This document shows, one piece after another, positions 1-6,897 of a DNA stretch of 18,285 bases. Origin of the DNA: Tieghemiomyces parasiticus (taxonomy: Eukaryota; Kickxellomycota; Dimargaritomycetes; Dimargaritales; Dimargaritaceae). A model generated the notes under the pieces. That model worked only from the letters and a program-made list of their open reading frames with translations, did not search any database and had not been told where the DNA came from. The translations under genes were made by a program, and so were the position numbers. The DNA lies in contig JANBPT010000948.1 of the NCBI GenBank assembly GCA_027575765.1, positions 1 through 18,285 of the forward strand, read 5' to 3'. Numbering within the stretch: position 1 is the stretch's first letter; the number at the start of each line of letters is the position of its first letter.

Positions 1-751
1 CCGTTGTAGGGATAGTGGCTGTGTGGGATGGTGCTTTCTTGCTAGGCTGACGGTCGGACGTCTTGTACATGATAAAAGGACTTGGAATTATCTGAGTTTT
101 GCATCAGCCTGTGGGCAGTGTAAAGATAGAGATAAGGCGGCGGCCAATGAAGGCCGTCATAAAAGTAAGGAATAATGTACCATTCAAGTGGTTGGCTAGA
201 TTGTTGCTAGAGCTACGGAACGCAGCAAAGGTAACGAAGATTGACCAATGCCAGGGCAATCATTAGATGGCCTGGTCAAGTGGACATTGTGAGTAAGAAA
301 ATATTTTATAAATGTCCGCAATAACCCTTCTCTGCCCAAAATTGGCTAGTTAAGTGATCTAAAGTCTTGCTAAATAGCAACGGGCATCGTGGCAATATCG
401 TCTTCTAATTTTAATTGTGACGAAGGTTTGCCAACCTTTCGTGTATAGAAGTTAAGGGGTGTCCGCCAAGGTCCGATCTGGTGAGGGCTTGGCTCGATCC
501 TTGGGTTGCCGATTTATATTACCACAGGGATAATCCCCTGTAATGTTGATTGCTACGTTGGGCGATGAAATTGTGAAGCCGAGAGCAGCTTCTAACTTTG
601 AGGAGGTGTATTAGGCCGCGCCTATTGCTCCGATAGCAGGAAAGCATAAGAAAGGACCGGGTAGCCTCTGGGAGAGGTCCCGAAGTGACGGAGGCCTAGC
701 CAGGTGCTCTGTCAATAGTTTAGTAGATCCCTATAACGTAGTAGTAAAAAA

Positions 752-783
752 GCCGGGCCCGAGTATACAACACAGGGCCCGGC
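752..783 (-). repeat. Perfect 9-bp inverted repeat with flanking T-run on the minus strand
   Basis: GCCGGGCCC (752-760) and GGGCCCGGC (775-783) are perfectly complementary around a 14-nt loop. Immediately left of the stem lies a run of six A on the + strand, so a minus-strand transcript would carry a GC-rich hairpin followed by U6. That is the shape of a bacterial intrinsic terminator, and a T-run alone could stop RNA polymerase III. In a nuclear fungal context no function is established. One perfect 9-bp stem with a loop this size is expected about once by chance in a window this long, so only the attached T-run makes it notable. Confidence 0.5.
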
Positions 784-999
784 AGCCTTGTCCGATCATT
801 TCGTCCCATAGTGCCACCCGTTGGCTTTAGCTATTAAGTAAATTCTAGTACTATTATTCCGCTAAGCTCGTTTAGTGAATACGCGTTATAGACTTTATTC
901 ATTTGGTAGTTCCATTAATAAATATCCGATTTTCCTCCGCGTTGCAGATTCGGGACCCTCGGTCCCGACTGCATATTTCTGGATCTCCTAAGCCGCGTT

Positions 1000-1067
1000 A
1001 GGGTATCTTTTTGGAAGCGAGACCGATTGTCATATCACGGTCCGCTTCAAAAAATGGACAGTACCCT
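1000..1067. repeat. Long bulged hairpin
   Basis: Complementary arms run through TTTTT (1008-1012), GAAGCG (1014-1019) and GACCG (1021-1025), pairing with CGGTC (1038-1042), CGCTTC (1043-1048) and AAAAA (1049-1053). That gives 16 base pairs, interrupted only by single-base bulges at 1013 and 1020, around a 12-nt loop. AGGGTA (1000-1005) and TACCCT (1062-1067) can pair as an outer stem. The total is longer than expected by chance for a random 18-kb sequence. It could be a structured RNA, a small-RNA precursor or a cruciform; the sequence does not say which. Confidence 0.5.
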
Positions 1068-3212
1068 TTCTAGGCGAGCTTCGATCAATCATGGAATACG
1101 ACCGATTCTTGATTCTCAAGCAGGTCGTTGATGTCATTGTGTGGCGGGGTGGGTCCCACGGCTATTATACCTAATGAATTACTTGGTAGTGGAGCGATAT
1201 AACTGAGGGGGAAAAAGCTTAGCTGACGATTGTGTTTCCTACAGTACTTTAAATGGTATCAACGGTAATGCGTTTAAGCATGATGGCGAGCAGACTACTG
1301 GTGCCATTTTGAAAATGATTATAGGGTTGCGCATTAGTTTCTTAACGATATCCTTTTAGGGTTCATTGCCCCCACCCATCCTGCCCAGCATCACTTCGAA
1401 CTCTTAATACTCTTTCTACACGAGTGGTTTAGCTGGTAACCTTTTATTAAGCCGATTATCTGCCATCCTTATCGTTGTCGTATTATTATTCTTCCAGGTA
1501 ACCAAGATTTACTGGTAGTCACATTACAAACCACGCACACCACAGTTGCTTTATTGGTGAATTCATATAGACTGTTTGGGCTTAAACTTTTGAACGAGTC
1601 CTTTTTACTAGAAAAAAATAGCTTGCCGTTGGGCTAGGCCAAGCTAATCTGGCCACAACCACACTCTTCAATCGCCATGCCCAAATGTCTTGGTAGTCCC
1701 CCCTCACCGGTGGTATTTTACCTGCCAATCCCCTGGCGCATAGCCCAATTTTCTTCACTGCCGTCATTATGCCTACTAGTAGGTGAATTCAGCTGGGCGG
1801 GGCAGCGCCTAGCGGGTTCATTGATGCAAGAGGGGCGAAAACCTGCTGAATAATCATTAATAACAACCCGTGAAGTCAGCGTTGGCACGCCGGCGCCACA
1901 TCCAGGCTTACTAATACTTATCCAGTCGGCGTAGGTGAATTGCGCCGACAGCCGCCACCGATGGATGATATCAGTCAGGGTGCCGAAGCCGTTGGGTCGG
2001 GACCAATAGATGCCGAGGCGGGGCTAAGGCTAGTGGTTGACCAACCACAATCGAGACTGGCAATGGCGATAGCCTGGGTTGCCAGCACCGTCATTCCTAC
2101 GGTGGAGATAGTAGGCCGGCGAAAGATAATTGGGTGCTATAAGCCTATTACTACTTCTCATGAGTGCTTTATGGGACAGTGACGAGGTTAAAGGCAGTGA
2201 TGCTGCATGGTCGAATGGTTACCGCGGGATGGGTCCGATAAAGTTTCTCTTTCATTACATTTCGTTAGCATGGACACGTAGAGCCCAATACATCGGCCAC
2301 GATCTGCTCAGACCAGACGTTTCCGGCCGTGGCGCGCTCCCAAGTTCTAAAAACCCGAAGGCCTAACCGTAACTTAATGGACCACCCCGGAGCAGTCAAA
2401 GATAGTTTCATACATAAGTTGTGCCCGTACGAAGGATGGAAATGCCATCCAGTTGCGTAATTGCCAGCGGGGTTCGTCTTGTGGGGAGAGGTTCTGCTGA
2501 CCTGGTGGATTCTGACCGGTGGTGTACGCTTTTACAGTCACCATTTGAATAAATTGTAGCCATCATCTTAGACGAATAGAAGGGGCGGCCGCAGGGTTGC
2601 AGAGGCATAAATTAGGCTAAATGGGTCATGGTAGCCGCCAGCAGTCGTCTTTTTTTTTCTTTTGCTCCCGCGGACGTGATTGAAAATTTCCGTATATGGC
2701 AGTGTTCTGCAAGCCGACCGGCACACATTAGGTGGTGTTTCATGTGCGTGTGCGCATCACCCCTCCCGTTTCCCTGTTGCTCTAGAATCTTTCCCCACAT
2801 TTACCTTTTGATCCTGGGCCAGAGTGAGACAGTACCGGAGGGGGTTAGTGCGTTATGCAGTCGGGAGCCTAGGCATGGGTGGCGGGAGTAGCGGGTCTAG
2901 CATTTGGGACTGTTAGTTAGTATCTTTTACCGTCTGGGCCATTCGACCAGGAGGGGGGAGGGATGACAACCCGCCCATTTTGAGCTCGCATTATCGTCCA
3001 GCATACCCCCTCTGAAATTACGACTTTGCCCAGCAGGGCTTACAAATATTCACTTCCAACTGGACCGTGACTCGCCGGCCAAGCGCCGTTTACCCACCGA
3101 GCCTATCACACCCCCTCCTCGCTCCGAACTTCTTAAGTTAGTCGTCACTTTGTGATATCACTCTGTTCCCCCCTCCTCATAAACCCTTTCACATTGCCGC
3201 TCTCTTTATCCT

Positions 3213-3220
3213 TATAAATA
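3213..3220 (+). promoter_or_regulatory. TATA box of the reductase gene
   Basis: TATAAATA lies 143 bp upstream of the ATG at 3363. The sequence 25-40 bases downstream (about 3240-3258) is a pyrimidine-rich stretch with CA steps suited to a transcription start. That would give a leader of roughly 105-120 nt with no upstream ATG and a T9 run at 3285-3293. The match, spacing and clean leader support a core promoter; the exact start site is inferred. Confidence 0.65.
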
Positions 3221-3362
3221 AGACACCTGGCCTCCTACTCTTTCCTTACTACACATCATTATCCTGAACAAGCCCGTACTATCCTTTTTTTTTCGTCAGT
3301 GCACACGTATTCCACCTCTATACTTTCCTTGGCCCCCTTACCTGCTGCCCCCTTTTCCCATC

Positions 3363-4804
3363 ATGTCTCCCCACAGCTCCGACAACAACGTGAGCGTCCT
3401 CCTTAAGGAGTACTCGGTCCACGGTAAGATTAGCACCGACCTGTACGATGTTCAGTCCGGCCCCGTACCCAACGCTTCGTCCCTGAAGCCCAACGAGGTC
3501 TTGGTCCACGTCCGCTACGTTTCGGTAGACCCCTACCTGCGAATGCGTCTGTCTGGTGTCGACGGCCCCTACTCCCAGTCCTTCAAGGTCGGCCATCCGA
3601 TCAGCAGCCACGGTGTGGGCGAGGTCATCGCCTCCACAAGCTCGGATTACAAGGAGGGCGATCGGGTCACTGGTGGCGCCTTCCCCTGGTCCAAATACGC
3701 CACCTTCGATGTAACCCCCGAGGTCGCCAAGGCATCCGGCTTCAGCAAGCTCGAAGGTGTCCTGGCCAAGGCCCCACTCGAATGGCACATTGGTGTCTTG
3801 GGAATGCCCAGCTTCACCGCCTGGTACGGTTTGAACGTCATCGCTCAGCCCAAGAAGGGCGAAACCATCGTCGTGTCCGCCGCCGCCGGTGCTGTCGGTA
3901 AGTAATATAGCTGCTGTCCTTTTGTGGCGGCTCGAGATCGACCATCTCGTTCTGGCACCACGATAGGAGGGTAGCTAAGCCAAATCACGGTTTTACAATT
4001 GACCCCCCTTTGCCTCCCTTCGTGGGTACGCGGGCTGTCCCTAGTCTTCGGGATTTGCATACATTTATCTAGTGGACGCCGTTGGCGTTGATGTCCCTGG
4101 CGACCCTACGGCGTATAGGAGAGGATGGGATGATTGCGCCCAGCTGCTTACGCGGGGGTACCCGACCACCACTTCTATCCTACCCGCTTCCAAAACCCTC
4201 GCTAACCCTCCACTACCATCCCCCATCCCTTTACGCCAAATTCCATGACGTCATTCACATGACTTTCTCAGGCCAGGCTGTGGTCCAGTTGGCCAAATCC
4301 CTGGGCCTGTATGTGGTTGCCGCGGCTGGTAGCGACGAGAAGGTCGCCTACCTTAAGGATGAGCTCAAAGCCGACGCTGTCTTTAACTACAAGAAGGTCG
4401 ATAGCTACTCAGCCACGCTCAAGGGGCTTTGCCCGCGCGGCATCGACATTTACTTTGACAACGTCGGCGGCGAATTCCTGGACGCCGTCCTGGAGCACGT
4501 GAATAAGAATGCCCGCATCGCGGCCTGCGGTGCCATCTCCCAGTACCAGAAGGAGAAGGGTGAGACCTACGGCATCAAGAACGTCATGTCCGTGGTTGGC
4601 AATGAGGTCCGCTGGGAGGGTTTCATCATCATGTACCACTACAAGTCCCACTACGAAGCCTTCGTTAAGGACATCACCGAACGCGTTAAGAACGGTACCT
4701 TCAACTACAAGCTACACGTCAGCGAGGGTATCGAGACTGCCCCACAGGCCATGGTGGACATGATGTCCGGCAAGAACTTTGGCAAGACCTGCGTCAAGGT
4801 GTAA
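3363..4804 (+). CDS. NADPH-dependent enone/alkenal reductase (prostaglandin reductase-like MDR)
   Basis: Exons are 3363-3897 and 4272-4804, giving 355 residues ending in TAA. In the known family, members are cytosolic and reduce the carbon-carbon double bond of reactive enals, enones or 15-oxo-prostaglandins with NADPH. The N-terminal half is the GroES-like substrate domain, with VSVDPYLRMR near residues 54-63 and a GVLGMPSFTAWYGL stretch. The Rossmann half has AAAGAVG at 173-179 for the dinucleotide, GSDEK near 198-202, FNY near 216-218 (positions that hold the NADPH 2'-phosphate in relatives), FDNVGGE at 240-246, CGAIS at 264-268 and NFGKT near the end. No zinc-ligand cluster is visible, as expected for this non-metal branch. 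Length is close to the roughly 330-350 usual for the family. The ATG is the first in the leader and has A at -3. No partner gene is nearby. The physiological substrate cannot be read from the sequence. Confidence 0.95.
3898..4271 (+). other. Intron 1 of the reductase gene (374 nt, phase 1)
   Basis: It starts GTAAGT and ends CTCAG. It splits a glycine codon: G at 3897 joins GC at 4272-4273, restoring the AAAGAVG-QAVVQLAK turn of the Rossmann fold. Reading through the donor gives Lys then a stop, so retention would truncate the enzyme before its cofactor domain. CTAAC at 4202-4206 is a good branch-site match 66 nt from the acceptor; TGACG at 4246-4250 is a closer, weaker one. A perfect TGACGTCA lies at 4246-4253. 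Confidence 0.93.
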
Positions 4805-4900
4805 TAATTTATCCGACCTAGGAAGAGGGACACCTTCTTGGGTGTTGTTCGATGATTGTTCTGATCCATTAACTAGTCCGCAAAAGAATCATAATCTTTT

Positions 4901-4908
4901 ATATAAAT
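4901..4908 (+). terminator. Possible 3'-end signal of the reductase gene
   Basis: No AATAAA follows the stop codon. The AT-rich element ATATAAAT within TTTTATATAAATCTG, about 95 bp after the stop and followed by a G/T-containing stretch, resembles the AT-rich efficiency/positioning elements of fungal 3' ends. This is a weak, inferred call; the cleavage site could lie elsewhere between 4810 and 4980. Confidence 0.25.
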
Positions 4909-4909
4909 C

Positions 4910-6360
4910 TGTGATATAGCCAAGTTGCTGAAGTGCTAAAAAATGACAATGCCTTCTAAATGGAAAGAGGGGGGTGGGGTGGCTTGCTTAGTGGCACTAT
5001 TTCACTTGGGAGGGTCATTTGGATTCACTAGGAAGACTTCGCAGCGCTTCCCTTGGGGCACCTACTATTTCCCTTCTTCGGCTGGCCCCGGTAGTCCGTT
5101 ATTCCGATGCTTTTCCTAGCCCGAGTCGTATATTCAATGTCGGCTGGGGGGGGGAGCATGGCAGACGTAATTCTCATAAAGCTGTTTTCTGCCCGTTGCC
5201 CTCTTTTCCATGTACCCAACCTTCGTATGGCGACATTCAACTGTTTTGGCAGATCCTAAGCGTGTGTCCGATAGGCACTCATCGCTTACCAGGTTCGGTA
5301 CCCTTAAGCACGCCCCAGGCCCCAGCGGCCATGGAGAAGTTACCTTGTAAATAGCTAGGAACGGGGTAAGTTATTAGGGAATATCCGATCGTGATGGCCT
5401 TGTTCCTGACACGCACGCCGTATTCTGTTGCGGTGTTTGAGATATGGACGATTTGAGACGGACAGTTCTTGTTTGCGGGTTGTATAGAAGATATGCCCCT
5501 GCAAGTATTGGAACAAGGCGGCTTGGCAATGCATTGGATGGTTGCCCGTAGACTTTGCCGCCGCTCCCGGACCCGCACATGGTGGCCGACCGCACCGCTG
5601 GCTAGGGTTACAGATCGACAGAATCGAACTTTAGCTTCCTATGAAGGACGCCGTCAACCTTGTGCTGCGCTATGATTCACCGGCGAATATCGCCTTGGGA
5701 TAGTTGACATTTATACAATCCGCTGAGACGGAGCGAAACCAATGGTGCGGTACTGTCCATGCGCAACCTCCTCCCCTCCCTACAACTCGCCCAATCCATT
5801 ATGGTAAGCAGTTGACTCCGCCCACCCCCGACCGTAGTCTATCAGCCCCTGTCGTAGGTGGGGCCTCTCTTATTGATAAGGGTGCCCCGGCTGAGGGGCT
5901 TCTATCTGTTTCCTCGTCTACCCTTTTATAACCGACACCTCTAGTCTGGTTACTGTCAGCCACCCTCCCCACACACCTCGCGCGCAGCCCTTACCTCCAC
6001 GAGGGTCCCCTCCATGGCGGTAGCACTCAGCAGCATAATCCGCGCTGCTCTCTTCCAGCGCCTCCTCGCATTCGTTGAGGGCATGCTAGCTGCCACTTCT
6101 CTTTGAACGGTCTTAACATCCCCCCAGGGATTCATTGGTTGCCGTATCGTTAGACAAGCTGTTCCGGTATTGAGACAAGACTTCACTATACCGCAGACTC
6201 TAAGAATGCTAACCGAGAGTAAGCAACATTTGCCCAAGCAATCCGAATGCGGGTGAGCATATGGCCGTTCTATTGCTAGACGGTCCATCCGCACAAGCCA
6301 CCGGTCCTTCCAAAGTCCGCCGGATTTCCTTAGTTCGGGGAGATCTTTAATATTTTGACA
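4910..6360. other. Intergenic region between the two genes, distal part
   Basis: No open frame looks like a conserved protein. A G9 run lies at 5146-5154. A nested set of complementary arms spans 5844-5900. A GC-rich, open patch at about 5989-6106 could be a minus-strand exon or a plus-strand small ORF but is unproven. Otherwise the composition looks like neutral spacer. Confidence 0.55.
5844..5900. repeat. Nested inverted repeats, three arms
   Basis: AGCCCCT (5844-5850) pairs with AGGGGCT (5894-5900). Inside it, GGGGC (5860-5864) pairs with GCCCC (5884-5888). Inside that, CTTAT (5869-5873) pairs with ATAAG (5876-5880) over a 2-nt loop. The three arms are concentric and could form one interrupted stem. 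AGCCCC could instead pair with GGGGCC, so alternative folds exist. No function is indicated; it lies about 1 kb upstream of the kinesin start. Confidence 0.4.
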
Positions 6361-6897
6361 GGCTGTACGACTTCTACTTGCTCTTTTTCCTCCACTCCCC
6401 TCCTTCCCGCTGTACCCACTCTCTCCCTCTCTCTCCCTCTCTCTCTGTACACTTCCCCGCCCTCAAATCCCCCAATTCTTTTGGTCGAGTTATACGTTCA
6501 AATTATTATCATTTGTCCACCTCCCCATTCCAACCGTGGCTTCATCCCTGACACGATATTGACATTGCCACTCGTCTCTCCGTTTCGCATGTCCTGTGGT
6601 TGCCACAGCTAGGCCCGGTAACCGCCCATCCAGTTGACCGACCGCACAACCTCCCCCATTCACATAGAACACCGCATTCCCTCCTCCGTACCCCCACCCT
6701 TAACTGCATGGCCAGGACTCAATTCAACGACCGCATACCACCATCGTACCCGTGCATTCACGACTTTTATTATTGAGCACCCATATCAGTATCTCACTAT
6801 TTAGTCAACCTGTTAGCGGCCGGGTAGCGAGGTGGCCTGTTTTGTTTCACCTCTGCGACCATCCTAACCCCCTTTCCGTTAAGAACTACCCGGCGCA
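6361..6897 (+). promoter_or_regulatory. Pyrimidine-rich 5' region of the kinesin gene
   Basis: The 500 bp before the kinesin ATG are strongly C/T-rich on the + strand, with no convincing TATA box at a useful distance, which suggests a TATA-less promoter. A CT repeat lies at 6420-6446. Depending on where transcription starts, the leader may include a short upstream ORF at 6708-6776 (22 codons, ending TGA). An in-frame TAA at 6880-6882 shortly before the ATG shows the coding frame does not extend further upstream without splicing. Promoter identity is inferred from position and composition. Confidence 0.4.
6420..6446 (+). repeat. CT microsatellite
   Basis: An almost pure alternating CT tract, interrupted twice by CCC in a 10-base period (CTCTCCCTCT repeated twice, then CTCTCT). 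Such tracts are common in fungal core promoters, and this one sits about 450 bp upstream of the kinesin start codon. It may be length-variable between strains. Confidence 0.8.

Larger units (their letters stand above)
1..3212. other. Intergenic region, no gene recognised
   Basis: No open frame here has protein-family motifs or the GC-rich third positions of the two real genes; the open frames are short (under about 90 codons). The first 2.4 kb is comparatively AT-rich, and the last few hundred bases before the TATA box at 3213 turn pyrimidine-rich on the + strand, as expected for a fungal promoter. It contains inverted repeats (752-783, 950-968, 1000-1067, 1098-1128, 1925-1949) and two T9 runs at about 2650-2658 and 3285-3293 (the second lies in the leader just downstream). 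I saw no tRNA cloverleaf, rRNA block or transposon ends. Confidence 0.6.

Noticed and set aside
520..580. ACAGGGATAA followed by ATTGTGAAGC, reminiscent of a conserved large-subunit rRNA segment
   Set aside because: The spacing and intervening bases do not fit rRNA domain V, and the surrounding sequence has no other rRNA landmarks.
1779..1942. TAGGTGAATT occurring twice about 150 bp apart
   Set aside because: A ten-base repeat without extended flanking similarity is too short to support a duplication or transposon end.
4082..4271. The reductase exon 2 frame stays open upstream to 4082, suggesting a separate shorter gene
   Set aside because: The upstream part has no similarity to the family, and clean GT/AG borders rebuild the AAAGAVG-QAVVQLAK fold exactly; it is intron sequence.
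5610..5632. TTCGATTC on the minus strand, similar to a tRNA T-loop
   Set aside because: The flanking bases do not form a T-stem and no acceptor or anticodon arms can be drawn.
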